From NCBI GenBank assembly GCA_026315105.1, contig CM048745.1:760604006-760668005 (forward strand): 64,000 nucleotides of DNA, in the 5' to 3' direction. Of the stretch, positions 1 through 10,348 are shown piece after piece. Position numbers and translations under genes: made by a program. The notes beneath the pieces are model-generated. The model saw nothing but the letters and a program-made list of their open reading frames with translations. It was not told the DNA's origin and did not search any database. The DNA is from Locusta migratoria (taxonomy: Eukaryota; Arthropoda; Insecta; Orthoptera; Acrididae). Numbering within the stretch: position 1 is the first letter of the stretch; each line of letters starts with the position of its first letter.

Positions 1-98
1 AAGCTCAGAAAGAAAATTGTCATTTAAACGTTATCAATAAATAAATAAAAACAAAATCAGAGTTCCTCACAATTAACAAAAATAAAAAAATAAAAAAA
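1..98 (+). mobile_element. A-rich 3' tail of an unidentified retroelement
   Basis: AT-rich DNA ending in runs of AAATA and AAAAAAA directly against the D-loop of a tRNA-Pro relic. This is what the 3' end of a poly(A)-tailed retroelement looks like. The rest of the element lies outside the window, so the family is unknown. Confidence 0.4.
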
Positions 99-156
99 GG
101 GGTATGATTCCTGCTTTGGGTGCAGGAGGTCCCGGGTTCAAATCCCGGAGAGCCCC
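99..156 (+). pseudogene. tRNA-Pro(UGG) relic lacking its 5' end
   Basis: It matches tRNA-Pro from the D-loop (GGGGTATG) through the anticodon loop TTTGGGT, the B box GGTTCAAATCC and the 3' acceptor strand, here AGAGCCCC instead of ACAGGCCC. The first ~15 nt (5' acceptor strand and half of the D arm) are replaced by A-rich DNA, so there is no complete A box or acceptor stem. Confidence 0.85.
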
Positions 157-286
157 TATTTTTCGCTCTCGTCCCTAGCACAGTATTTGGCAGATTTGCT
201 GGTCTCTAAAAGTATCCCACGTTCGAAATACGATGCTTGTCCGGCGCTGGACCAAAGAGACTGCCAACCGAATTACGTGGAACATG
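157..286 (+). repeat. Left part of a decayed tRNA array unit
   Basis: This is the spacer that follows tRNA-Pro in every array unit (TTTTCGCTCTCG, then GGCAGATTTGCTGGTCTC, then CACGATGCTTGTCCGGCG). It ends in TACGTGGAACATG at 274-286, one copy of the target duplication flanking the insertion at 287-667. The unit resumes at 668. Confidence 0.8.
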
Positions 287-667
287 AAACTTCCTGGCAG
301 ATTAAAATTGTGTGCCTGAACCGGGACTCGAACCTGGGACCTTTGCCTTTCGCGGGCAAGCGCCCTACCGACTGAGCTACCCCGACACGACTCACGATGC
401 CGCCTCAACTTTGCTTCCGCCAGTACCTCGCCTCGTACTTTCCAAACTTCACAGAAGCTCTCTTGCAAACACGCAAGACTAGCACTCCTGGAAGAAAGGA
501 TATGGTGGAGACATGGCTTAGCCACAGCCTAAGGGATGTTTCCAGAATGAAACTTTCACTCTGCAAAGGTCCCAGGTTCGAGTCCCGGTTCCGGCACACA
601 ATTTTAATCTGCCAGGAAGTTTCATATCAGCGCACACTCCGCTGCAGAGTGAAAGTTTCATTCTGGC
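287..667. mobile_element. Palindromic tRNA-like SINE/foldback element
   Basis: A 381-bp insertion flanked by a 13-bp direct repeat TACGTGGAACATG (274-286 and 668-680), so its limits are firm. Its ends carry inverted copies of a segment containing CTTCCTGGCAGATTAAAATTG (near 288-308 and 604-624 in reverse). Each arm also carries a tRNA T-arm/B-box-like stretch: on the minus strand around 316-377, with GGTAGCTCAGTCGGTAG followed by GGTTCGAGTCCCGG, and on the plus strand around 570-588 with GGTTCGAGTCCCGG. It therefore looks like two SINE-like units head to head. I recognise similar sequences as abundant orthopteran repeats, but cannot verify the family name. Confidence 0.8.
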
Positions 668-896
668 TACGTGGAACATGTCTGATGGGACACTTATTTG
701 TTTACTTCTTTGTGGACATCACGTGCGCTGCATGTACAGCTCACCTTTCCGAAGAGCAGCATGCTCAAAGCGTCCATGCTCTCGTAGCACCAAAGTTGCG
801 GGTTTTTTCCTACTGGCAGAAACGACTCAGCTTCTCCTCTCGCATTTGGAAAACGTCTTTTTCGCTATTAATACCGGTAGCAAATGCACGGACACT
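668..896 (+). repeat. Right part of the interrupted array unit
   Basis: The spacer resumes with the second target-duplication copy and TCTGATGGGACA, then the segment equivalent to the satellite monomer (GCATGTACAGCTCACC to GCACGGACACTG). At ~896 similarity stops abruptly at an unrelated sequence. Strongly diverged from the young units at 43-64 kb. Confidence 0.75.
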
Positions 897-1777
897 GTTT
901 TGAAACCATAAAACCGTAAAGCAATGTATGTTTTCCAATAGTGTGGGCCCATTTATCGTACCATCGTCGAAAATATACCCATAGAACCACTAACGTAGTA
1001 AGAGGACAGCAACTTTAGCAGAAAATATTAAACATTTTATATTTTCTGTTTTCCTATTAGCTGAGGACTGACGTTTTTATGTTTAATATATTTTTTTTAT
1101 CAAAGTAGCTGTAATTAAATTTTGCATTCCTTCTCACCGCGGCAGCACGCAAATAGAAATTGTTGATGCTCTAAATTAATGTGCATGTCGTATGGTAAGC
1201 AGCAAAGGTTTGCCTTCACCTGCTATGCCGGCACATGTTTGGGCGTTTTCAGCAGAAGACAGTAAAGCACAACGAGCAAAATGGGATGCGCAATCATTAA
1301 TAAAACTACAGAAAATTATTGTTATTTTGCGGGTGTAATAAAATTTATGTAATATTGGTAGTGTGAAGCTCTGCGATATCAGTTCGTATGGTAAACTTTT
1401 ACTTCGTTTCCATGTATCTTTTCACTGTGAAGTGGAAATCATTAAAAGAATGGCGATATTCGTTGCGGCAAGATTCAGCCTATTTGCGGAATTTCTGTCC
1501 CACCTTACTCTTCCGAATGCGAAAATATTTTGTTACTACCCACATACGTAGGGAGACATGTTCGTCAGGATAAAATAACAAATCAAATCGAAAACGAAAA
1601 GCTTTGTGTTTCTTTTACCCGGTCGCTATTAGAGAATCGAACTGTAGAGAAATATCATGAAAAGTGTTCAATGAACCCTCTGCCATGCACTTCAATATGT
1701 TTTGCAGAGTATTTATGTAGATGTATCTCTTTCCTGTAATAAAAACTTGAGTTGTGCTGTGTGGAAGATTGACTTTT

Positions 1778-1781
<4 letters not shown>

Positions 1782-1835
<54 letters not shown>
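1782..1835 (+). repeat. 54-nt poly(A) tract
   Basis: An uninterrupted run of 54 A, with TGTAATAAAAAC about 45 bp upstream that could be a polyadenylation signal. Together they suggest the 3' end of a retroposed transcript or retroelement on the plus strand. No coding similarity was seen upstream. Confidence 0.75.
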
Positions 1836-1836
<1 letters not shown>

Positions 1837-1939
1837 AACTTGATTCTGTGAAGTACCTGATTGACTTAAAAGCACTTCAGATTTATGATTAAAAGTCTAA
1901 CAGATCGTCTTGCGACATGGACGTTACTGTATTTTTTAT

Positions 1940-1941
<2 letters not shown>

Positions 1942-1975
<34 letters not shown>
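1942..1975 (+). repeat. ATT trinucleotide microsatellite
   Basis: About eleven perfect ATT repeats. The poly-Ile frames that run through it on both strands are artefacts of the repeat. Confidence 0.95.
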
Positions 1976-1976
<1 letters not shown>

Positions 1977-2969
1977 AAGGAGGCCAGTTACTGAGCAGGA
2001 AGTATTGGAATGCCCACATTCCGTAGCGGTTAAATTATACTTGCCGTCCTGGTGGCCAAGCGTGATAATGTTGGCAATCATGTGACAACGTAAATGTTTT
2101 GTCATGGCTAGGAGGGCAATATTTTTCACTATGCGGACAAGTGAATATACAAGAACCTGTCAACCATAGAGTATTTATTTACTTCTTGGTCTGTACGAAA
2201 CATTAAAATTTTCTACCGTTTTGACGTTGCAGACAGTTACGCGAGGCCGCCGGTATGGTAGGTAAAAGTTTACCCCGTTAGGAACTCAAACGATAATACG
2301 GTACGCATACTACAGTGATGGATCATAAATGCTACTTTCTATACATACTAAATAAATTATAGGGAATAAACGGCACACTGAATAAAGAATCAAATAATGC
2401 TATGGAATTAAAAGATAAAATAAGACAGTTCACCACTTGTACGTCTTGACCGTTACACCACCGCCACAATTCCTTTAACATGAGTGTCGAAAAAATTATA
2501 ACGACTCTATGTACCGTAACTTAGTTTCGCTCGTAAAAAACTAACTGTAAGGGAAAAAATTTCAAACTAACACGAGATTAATTATCCGATCTACCCTTGT
2601 TAGTATAAAATGTCATTTCAGGCTCTATGATGTATCTTATTTTTAAGAAAATGTAGGTTAACTCGTATTTTTAATATGGTAGATGAACAGAATTTAACTG
2701 GCTATTTCAATGCAAATAGTGAACTTTGTTTTATTGTTCTTTTACATTTACAAAACAGACGTTGCCATTTCGGAATATAGCAGTCTCTTGGAAATGAACC
2801 TCGATTTCAGTAATCATAAGCTACAGACTCACGAGTGTGAACTACTGTTTGACAGTCTCTACATGGTTTATATACTAGTAAGTTGTATGTGTATCTGTGT
2901 GGAGCTTCAGCAAGATGATACCACCACATTTCGATATCATTAGTTTGTTCCGCCTTTCTGCATTACTGG

Positions 2970-3195
2970 TTTGAAACACCGGTGTTGTGAAACCGAGATG
3001 AAACCGTGAAACCGCCACGAAACCACGAAACCGACAGGATAAATCGGTTTCAGTGTATTGACTATGGACCGCGAATGTCATCCGAAACAGAACGAAATGA
3101 AACCGCACGGTTTCGAAAACATGAAACGTGCAGGTTTTGAAACAAACTGTTGTGTGTATCGAAATCTTGTTTCGAAACCAAGAAACCGTAGCCAA
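2970..3195 (+). repeat. Cluster of short GAAACC motifs
   Basis: At least eight GAAACC copies plus inverted GGTTTC copies in about 225 bp. Dense short motifs of this kind often occur near the ends of DNA transposons such as hAT elements. No transposase was seen, so this is only a suggestion. Confidence 0.6.
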
Positions 3196-3554
3196 CTCTA
3201 AAAACACTACACGAGACCACAGAGGCAACAAACAATGACAACAACTACATGGAAAAGACAGACCAAAGCATAAGCCGATCAAAACCGCGACAGAGCCAAG
3301 TACGATGCCAGATAGCAACAGATTACCGAACGTATACGTACCGCAGTCAACACACGACTGAGAAGTGGGCTGCGCCTCCGGGCCCTAATTTGTGCGCCTC
3401 TCGGCGCAGATGACCCGCGCGGTAGGCGCGCCATTGCGTGCAGCACTCTAGTGGCGATGGCAGCGCTCGTAGGTTGTGCGCGCCGCCTAACGGCCTCTGT
3501 CACAGACCACGTATTCTGGCGGGCTCTCAAAGTCATCGTGCCGGGATACCAGTG

Positions 3555-3609
3555 TTATGATTCCTGATTTGGGTGCAGGAGGTCCCGGGTTCAAATCCTG
3601 GACAGCCCC
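3555..3609 (+). pseudogene. tRNA-Pro relic lacking its 5' end
   Basis: It matches tRNA-Pro from TTATGATTCCTG through an altered anticodon arm (CCTGATTTGGGTGCAGG, stem C31 to A) and the T arm (TCAAATCCTGG), ending in GACAGCCCC. The 5' acceptor strand and D-stem are missing or unrecognisable. Confidence 0.75.
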
Positions 3610-4030
3610 TACTATTCGCACTTGTCGCTAGCAATCTATTTGCCAGATTTGTTGCTCTCTAAAGTATTTCACGTTCGAAAACACGATGCTTGTCCGGCGC
3701 TGAACCACAGACTGCCAACCGAATAACGTGAAATATGTGTGTTAGGAGACGATGTATTACTTTACTACTTTGTGGACCTCATCACCTGCACTGCATGTAC
3801 AGCTCACCTCCTTTCCAAAGTGTAGCAAGCTCAAAGCGGTCATGCACTCAACGTACCAAAAAAGCGTTTTTTTTTTTCCTAGTGGCAAACGACTCAACTT
3901 CCCTTCTCGCAGTTGGAAAATGTCTTTTTTGCTATTAATGCCAGTAGCAAATGCACGGACACTGGGAGGATGCCATTTTCCTGCTGACTGGTAATCGCAA
4001 TTTGCAATTAATCAAACAATTAAATAAGAA
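3610..4030 (+). repeat. Decayed array unit with internal deletion
   Basis: Spacer sequence after tRNA-Pro (ATTTGTTGCTCTCTAAAG, ACGATGCTTGTCCGGCGCTG, then the satellite-equivalent segment). After GCAATTTGCA it jumps within ~35 bp to the next tRNA-Pro relic, so the tRNA-Gln half of this unit is deleted. Confidence 0.75.
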
Positions 4031-4086
4031 GGGTATGATTCCTGCTTTGGGTGTAGGAGGTCCCGGGTTCAAATCACGGACAACCC
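4031..4086 (+). pseudogene. tRNA-Pro relic lacking its 5' end
   Basis: Retains GGGTATGATTCCTGC, the TTTGGGT anticodon loop and most of the T arm, but has substitutions (GTGTAGG in the anticodon stem, TCAAATCACGG in the T arm, ACAACCCG acceptor). The first ~16 nt are replaced by AT-rich DNA ending in AAGAA. The breakpoint is within 1-2 nt of that in the relic at 99. Confidence 0.8.
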
Positions 4087-4565
4087 GTACTTTTCGCTCT
4101 CGTCGCTGGCACAGTATTTGGCAGATTTGATGGTCTCTAAAAGTATCCCTCGCTCGTAACACAATGCTTGTCCTCCGCTTGACCAAAGATACTGCCAACC
4201 GAATGACGAGAAATATTTCTGATGGGACACATTGTATTTGTTTACTTCTTTGTGGACATCATCACCTGCACTGCATGTACAGCTCACCTCGTCTCCAAAG
4301 AGCGGAATGCTCAAAGCGTCCATGCTCTCGTATCACCAAAGATGTGGTATTTTCCTTCTGACAGAAACGACTCAGCCTCCCCTCTCACAGTTCGAAAACG
4401 TCTTTTTCGCTATTAACACCAGCATCAAATGCACGGACACTGGGAGTTGGTCCATTTTTCCGTAGCCTGCTATCGCAATTTGCATTACAGGATCCTACCT
4501 ATAAATTAATATACATCATCTAAAGAATGACTAGAGTCGCAGCAGCGGTAATAAGAGACCAGCAC
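4087..4565 (+). repeat. Decayed array unit, tRNA-Pro to tRNA-Gln spacer
   Basis: Collinear with the young-unit spacer between the 3' ends of tRNA-Pro and tRNA-Gln, with many substitutions. Short frames in it are repeated in every unit and are not genes. Confidence 0.8.
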
Positions 4566-4637
4566 AGGTTCCACCGAGATTCGATCTCGGATCGCTGGAT
4601 TCAAAGCCCAGAGTGCTAACCATTACACCATGGAACC
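4566..4637 (-). pseudogene. tRNA-Gln(UUG), degenerate
   Basis: 72-nt cloverleaf on the minus strand with anticodon TTG. Compared with intact copies it has T-loop GATCGAA-type changes (plus-strand TTCGATCTCGG) and an anticodon-stem change (AAAGCCCAG). The acceptor stem GGTTCCA/TGGAACC is intact. The B box is weakened, so activity is doubtful. Confidence 0.75.
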
Positions 4638-4896
4638 TGACGGCTATACGGCTTCTGAATAACGGTTCTCGGTCTCGTGCAGTACATTACTGATATCTTT
4701 AGTACAATAAACTAGAGAATTCTCAGCAAAATGTGCGTGAAAATCACGATAAACGAAGTGGCCATATTTGAAGTGCAGACAGAATAGTACAGACTCGCTT
4801 GCAGCGCGAGTCTTCATTTTTTTCGTAAAGAAGTGCTCGTAACTCAACTAAATATGATGACATTTCAAAAGGAAGGAAAATAGCTTGAAATCTCAG
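4638..4896 (+). repeat. Array spacer upstream of tRNA-Gln, cut by the nested insertion
   Basis: Unit spacer between the two divergent 5' ends. It ends at GAAATCTCAG (4887-4896), the left copy of the target duplication of the I-like element. The same sequence resumes at 15106. Confidence 0.85.
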
Positions 4897-5398
4897 GATA
4901 GGATAGGATGTTTTGGGCGCTTAACAGCAAGGAATTTAGGGCCATGACAAAGGAATTAAACAACAGTAACTAAAGTAGGTCTTGGCAACAACACGATCAC
5001 ATATTGCCAATCAGCAATGGAAGTTGGGAGGTTGAAGTACCGAAACTTAAAAGTCGTTAAACGAAAATGTCGGAGTATAGAGGGATGCTGATCGCTGATT
5101 TTAGAGGCATCAGCGAGCCTTCCTAGAAAACACTAAAAACTCCGGCCTAAGAGCTTAGGCCAAAGTCGGGAACGTTCACAAAATTGTAAAACGTTCGTCA
5201 CACTCGCCTCGTCGTCAGCTAAATCAGTGGGTAGGGCACGACCAAGATTAGCCGTTGCCCTCTCAGCACGATATTAAATACACTCAATTAAAATGTGGCG
5301 TATAGTGATTTGCACGCCACAAGCATCACAAATCGGTGGATTCTCCTGACGGAATAAAAAGCTGTGGGTCAAAGGGCTGTGTCCAATGCGAAGGCGCG
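4897..5398 (-). other. 3' untranslated region of the I-like element
   Basis: About 500 bp after the RNase H frame with no further ORF. It ends in CATCCTATCCTATCC on the minus strand, a short tandem tail in place of poly(A). Confidence 0.6.
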
Positions 5399-6497
5399 TC
5401 AGTGTCGCTTCGAAACGTCTGAATGGCTGGCAGGAGGTTCGCTATGGTCGGACTTCACTGCCAGCCACGTCTCCTCCCACAACTGAAGGGATCTCTGGCG
5501 CAGCACAGAGTAGACGTCCCGCAAGGGAATGGTACACTCTGTGACATTTAGGTCACCGCAGGCCGCCTTGGCAGCCACATCAGCCACTTCATTTCCCCAT
5601 ATTCCAACATGCCCAGGTACCCAAAGAAATGACACCTCTTTACCCCGCAGTTGGAGGAGGGACAGTTGGTCTTGGATCAATTGTATTATAGGTTCAGCCG
5701 GGTACATGACCAGCAGTTATTGGAGGGCACTAAGGGAGTCTGAGCAGAGTAGAAATTTTGTACTTCGAGCACGACGGATTTGTTCCAGTGCCTGGAGGAT
5801 AGCATGCAACTCTGCCGAGAAAACGGAGTAGTCAGCGGGCAGGCGAATCCCTATGATCTGACCTGGAAACACTGCAGAACACCCCACCAAGTCCCCTTGT
5901 TTTGATCCATCAGTGTACACCATTGTACAATCACGATGCTGATTTAAAAGGTTAAAAAATTCGGACTGAAACGTCATGTCTGGGGTGCAATCTTTTTTAA
6001 AACTGTTTAAATCTAACAGGAGGCTGGGCCTCTATAATAACCAAGGAGGATATCTATTCCATCCTCGTCGCAAAACAGTAAAATCTGAAACACCCATATC
6101 TAAAAGACAATCCTTAGCACGAATCCCAAAAGGGCTCGTAGCTCGAAGCCGATTACGAAACAGTCGTTCCATAGGAGGCCGAGCGTCAGTATCGTAAGCA
6201 GGTCGAAAGGAGCTGTCGCCGTATGGAAAGCGGTGGTTCAGCAGCCTCGGCGCAAGGCTTGGTATAGGGCTGGTTCGAAATGCCCCGGTAGCCAACCGAA
6301 TCCTTTCATGGTACACCACGTCCAACATTTTTAGGTAGGAAGGTCTTGCAGACCCCTACACCGTGAAGCCGTAATCAAGTCGGGATCGTACAACGGTTCT
6401 ATAAAACTGGAGCAGACGAGTCCTGTCAGCTCCCCATGAGGTGTGACTAAGACACTTTAAAATACTTAGTGCTTTGAGGCACGGTCTCTTCAAGTCT
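5399..6497 (-). pseudogene. I-like element ORF2, C-terminal part with RNase H, broken
   Basis: Continuation of ORF2 on the other side of the piggyBac insertion. The segment 6328-6032 has the connection region (MLDVVYHERIRLATGAFRTS). 5977-5717 and 5707-5399 hold an RNase H domain with MVYTDGSKQGDLVGC at its start, FSAELHAILQAL in the middle and WVPGHVGIWGNEVADVAAK at the end, i.e. the D-E-D-D residues typical of the fold. A frameshift or stop at ~5710 separates the halves. RNase H on a non-LTR element of this layout supports assignment to the I group rather than Jockey or CR1. Confidence 0.85.
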
Positions 6498-6676
6498 TTA
6501 ACCCGCGGTCGCTCGCGTATATTGTTGTCACGCGATAACTCCCGTGTTAGATTTTTCTAACAATGAGATCTTGCACCTATTCATCTCTTTGTGCCAGAAA
6601 AAGAGACGTTTATACAATAAATCATTTCTTTGTTATTACCAAAGCATTATAAATTAGTATAAACAGGGTATGGAAC

Positions 6677-7054
6677 ATGTCATTTGACGAATTTGTTGAT
6701 GATTGCAAGAAGAGCTATAGTACCGACGCACTGACAACGATAGACGAGATGTTAGAACCATTCCGCGGATGTTTCAAATTCAGGCAGTATATACCCAACA
6801 TGCCTGCAAAATATGGCATCAAGGTACATGCGCTTTATGATGCCAGAACCTTTTATACGCTACAAATGGAAGTACATGCAGGCAAACAACGTACTGGGCC
6901 ACATCAAGTAGCAAAAGATGCAAAGCCTGTGGTGTTACGATTGATTAGACCGATTGACAAAACAGACAGAAACGTGAAGATGGTTAATTATTTCACATCT
7001 ATACCACTGGGTAACAAAATGTACGCCAACCATAGATTCACATTAGTAGATACT
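6677..7054 (+). pseudogene. piggyBac transposase fragment (catalytic core, first part)
   Basis: 126 codons before the RTE insertion. The segment TIDEMLEPFRG followed by KFRQYIPNMPAKYGIK is the conserved stretch around the first catalytic Asp of piggyBac transposases (Asp at residue 23). NVKMVNYFTSIPLG aligns with the family motif that normally carries the second catalytic Asp just before N-W/Y-FTS-PL. Here that position is Val (residue 103), so the active site is lost. The N-terminal domain is absent upstream. The frame stays open beyond 7054 only by running antisense through the RTE 3' end. Confidence 0.85.
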
Positions 7055-7073
7055 GTTGTTGTTGTTATGGTCT

Positions 7074-10000
7074 TCAGTCCGGAGACTGGTTTGATGCAGC
7101 TCTCCACCCTACTCTATCCTGAGCAAGCCTTTTCATCTCCTCATAAGAACGGCAACCCACATCTATTTGAATCTGCTTACTATACGCGTATCTTGGTCTC
7201 CCTCTGCGATTTTTACCCCACGCACTTCCCTCCAATGCTAAATTTACGATTCCCCGATGTCTAAGAATGTGTCCTACCAAGCGATCCCTTCTTTTAGTCA
7301 GGGTATGCCAAAAATTCCTTTTCTCACCAATTCTGTTCAGTACCTCTTCATTAGTCGTGCGATCTACCCACCTAATCTTCAGCATTCTTCTGTAGCACCA
7401 CATTTCAAAAGCCTCTATTCTCTTCCTGTCCACACTGATTATCGTCCATGTTTCACTCCCATACAAGGCAACACTCCACACAAATGCCTTCAGAAAAGAC
7501 TTCCTTACACTTAAATTAATATTCGATGTTAGCAAATTTCTCTTTTTCAAAAATGTTTTTCTTCCCATTGCCATTCTGCATTTTGTATCCTCTGTACTAC
7601 GACCATCGCATGTTATTTTACTACCCAGGTAACAAAACTCATCTACCACCTTCATTGTTTCGTTACCTAATCTAATTCCTTCAGCATCGCCTGATTTTCT
7701 AAGACCGCATTCCATTACTTTTGTTTTGCTCTTGTTAATGTTCATTTTATACGCTCTCTTCAACACACTGTCCATTCCATTCAACTGCTCTTCCAGGTCC
7801 TTTGCTGTCTCTGATAGAATTGCAATGTCATCAGCAAAACGCAATGTTTTTATTTCTTCCCCCTGAACTTTAATCCCTATTCCAAATTTTTCCTTGCTTT
7901 CCTTCACCGCTTGCTCGATGTACAAATTGAATAACATCGGAGAAAGGCTACAACCCTGTCTTACTCCCTTCCCAACTGATGCTTCCCTTTCATGCCCTTC
8001 GAGCCTAATAACTGCGGTCTGGCTTTTGTACAAGTTGTAAATAACTCTCCTTTCCCTATATTTTACCCCTGCTGACTTCAGAATTTGAAAGAGTGTATTC
8101 CAGTCAACACTGTCAAATGCTTTCTCCAAATCTACAAAAGCTAAAAATGTAGGTTTACCTTTCCTTAATCTATCTTCTAAGATAAGACGTAAAGTGAGTA
8201 TTGCCTCCCGGGTTCCTACGTTCCTCCTGAATCCAAACTGATCTTCCCCAAGGTCAGCTTCTACCAGCTTTTCCATTCTCCTGTTGATAATTCGTGTTAA
8301 AATTTTGCATCCATGACTTATCAAACTGATGGTTCTGTAATTTTCACACCTGTCTGCGCCTGATTTCTTTGGAATGGGGATTATTACATTTTTCTTAAAG
8401 TCTGAGGGTATTTCGCCTGTCTCATACATCCTACACACCAGTTCAAATAGTCTTGTCATGGCTGGCTTTCCCAGAGACTTTAACAGCTCTGCGGGTATGT
8501 CATCTACTCCTGGGGCCTTGTTCCGACCTAGGTCTTTCAAGGCTCTGTCAAATTCATCTCTCAGTATAGTATCTCCTATTTCATCTTCATCTACTTCCTC
8601 TTCCCTTCCTACAACATCGTCTCTAAGTTGATTTCCTTTGTAGAGCTGCTCTATGTACTCTTTCCACCTTTCAGCTTTCCCTTCTTTGCTGAGAACTGGT
8701 TTCCCATCCGAGTTCTTGATATTCGTAGAGCTGCCCTTCCTGTCCCCAAACGTCTCCTTTATTTTCCTGTAGGCTGTATCTACTTTTCCCCTTCTTATAC
8801 ATTCTTCTACGGATTTGCATTTGGCTTCTAGCCACTTCTGCTTAGCCATTTTGCACTTCCTGTCAGTCTCATTTTTTAGTCGTCTGTACTCCATTTTGCC
8901 TGTTTCATTTACTGCATTTTTGTATTTTCTCCTTTCATCTATTAAATTTAGTATTTCCTGTGATATCCAAGGATTTTTTGTTGGTCTTGCCTTCCTACCT
9001 ATTTTGTCCTCTGCTGCCTTCACTATTTCGTCTCTCAATGATACCCATTCCTCCTCTACTGTTTTATTTCCCCCTGTTTCTGTCTATTGTTGCCTAAATC
9101 TCCCTCTGAAATTCTCCAGAACTTCACTTTCCTTCAATTTATCTAAGTCCCATCTCCTTATTTTCCTACCTTTTTGTAGTTTCTTCAGTTTCAGCCTAAC
9201 TAACAAGTTATGGTCAGAGTCTATATCTGCCCCTGGGTATGTTTTACAGTTTAAAACCTGGTTCCGAAATCTATGCCTTACCATTATAAAATCTATCTGG
9301 TATCTCCCGGTGTCTCCTGGTCTCTTCCACGTATACAACCTTCTTTTGTGATTCTTAAACCACGTGTTTGTTATGATTAAATCATGTTCCGTGCAAAATT
9401 CTACCAGGCGACTTCCTCTTTCATTCCTCCTGCCCAGTCCATATTCACCTACTATTTTTCCTTCTCTCCCTTTTCCTACTACCGAATTCCAGTCTCCCAT
9501 CACAATTAAGTTTTCCTCTCCCTTAACTGTCTGAATAATTTCCTCTAGCTCCTCATATATTTCTTCGATCTCCTCATCATCGGCAGAGCTAGTTGGCATA
9601 TAAACATGTACTACTGTTGTCGGTGTTGGCTTCGTATCTATCTTGACAATGATAACGCGATCACTGTGCTGCTCATAGTAGTTTACCCGCATTCCTATTT
9701 TCTTATTCATTATCAGTCCTAATCCTGTGATACCCCCAACTGATTTTGTATTTATAATCCTGTACTCACCTGACCAGAAATCCTGTTCATCCTGCCACCG
9801 AACTTCACTAATCCCCACTATATCTAACTTCAACTTATCCATTTCCCTTTTTAAATTTTCTAATTTTCCTACCCGATTAAGGGATCTAAAATTCCACGCT
9901 CCGATCCGTAGAATGCCAGTATTGTCTTTCCTGATGACAACATCCTCCTGAGTAGTCCCCGCCCGGAGATCCGAATGGGGGACTATTTTACCTCCGGAAT

Positions 10001-10124
10001 ATTTTACCCGAGAGGATGCCATCATCATATATTCATACAGTAGAGCTGCATGTCCTCGGGAAAAGTAATGGCTGTAGTTTCCCCTTGCTTTCAGCCGTTC
10101 GCAGTAGCTGTGTGGCAAAGCCAC
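7074..10124 (-). pseudogene. RTE-type ORF2: endonuclease and reverse transcriptase, one nonsense codon
   Basis: One continuous frame of about 1,016 codons from the ATG at 10124, broken only by TAG at 9084-9086 (codon 347). Endonuclease (residues ~70-310): LRIGAWNFRSLN, ISEVRW (Glu), MGDWNSVVG (Asp, Asn), QIDFIMV (Asp) and SDHNLLV (Asp-His), so all catalytic positions are present. After the stop, the RT shows AFVDLEKAFDSVDW (motif A), VRQGCSLSPMLFNLYIE (motif B) and FADDIAILSE (motif C with the Asp pair). A C-terminal region with GHILRH and RRGRPR follows. The two halves are in the same frame, so a single substitution could account for the break. The start choice is by position only; other Met codons lie close by. 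Confidence 0.9.
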
Positions 10125-10338
10125 ATTATCTGATGTTACAAGGCCAGCTCAGTCAATCATCCAGACTGTTGCCCCTGTAACTACTGAAAAGGCTGCTGCC
10201 CCTCTTCAGGAACCACACGTTTGTCTGGCCTCTCCACAGATACCCCTCCGCTGTGGTTGCACCTACGGTACGGCTATCTGCATCGTTGAGGCACGCAAGT
10301 CACCCCACCTCGGCAATGTCTGTGGTTCCTGGGGATGG
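10125..10338 (-). other. 5' untranslated region of the RTE element
   Basis: GC-rich 214 bp between the target duplication at 10339 and the first Met. No regulatory motif was identified. Confidence 0.5.
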
Positions 10339-10348
10339 AGTAGATACT

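Larger units (their letters stand above)
897..3554. other. Unassigned insertion-rich stretch without a recognisable gene
   Basis: About 2.6 kb that replaces the rest of an array unit. I see no protein family in any frame. Visible structure: a 54-A tract (1782-1835) preceded by an AATAAA-like motif at ~1737, an ATT microsatellite (~1942-1975), a cluster of GAAACC motifs (2970-3195), and a GC-rich segment (3360-3540). It is probably several stacked non-coding insertions, but I could not find target duplications that fix the boundaries. Confidence 0.5.
7055..10338 (-). mobile_element. RTE/BovB-like non-LTR retrotransposon, full length
   Basis: A 3,284-bp insertion flanked by AGTAGATACT (7045-7054 and 10339-10348). 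On the minus strand it has a ~210-bp 5'UTR, one long ORF with endonuclease then reverse transcriptase, and a very short 3' end of CAACAACAACA-type repeats right after the stop. A single ORF, an endonuclease of the type annotated as craniofacial-development-protein-2-like, and a short-repeat tail instead of poly(A) all fit the RTE group. It lies in the piggyBac transposase gene, antisense to it, and is the youngest layer of the nest. Confidence 0.9.

Noticed and set aside
310..377. A genuine tRNA gene on the minus strand
   Set aside because: The T-arm and D-arm motifs lie in a transposed palindromic repeat with target duplication, and the acceptor stem does not pair convincingly.
1866..2129. 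Frames with poly-Ile runs
   Set aside because: Produced by the ATT microsatellite.
7055..7264. 3' extension of the piggyBac frame into MVFSPETGL...
   Set aside because: Beyond 7054 the frame reads the RTE element antisense; it is not transposase.
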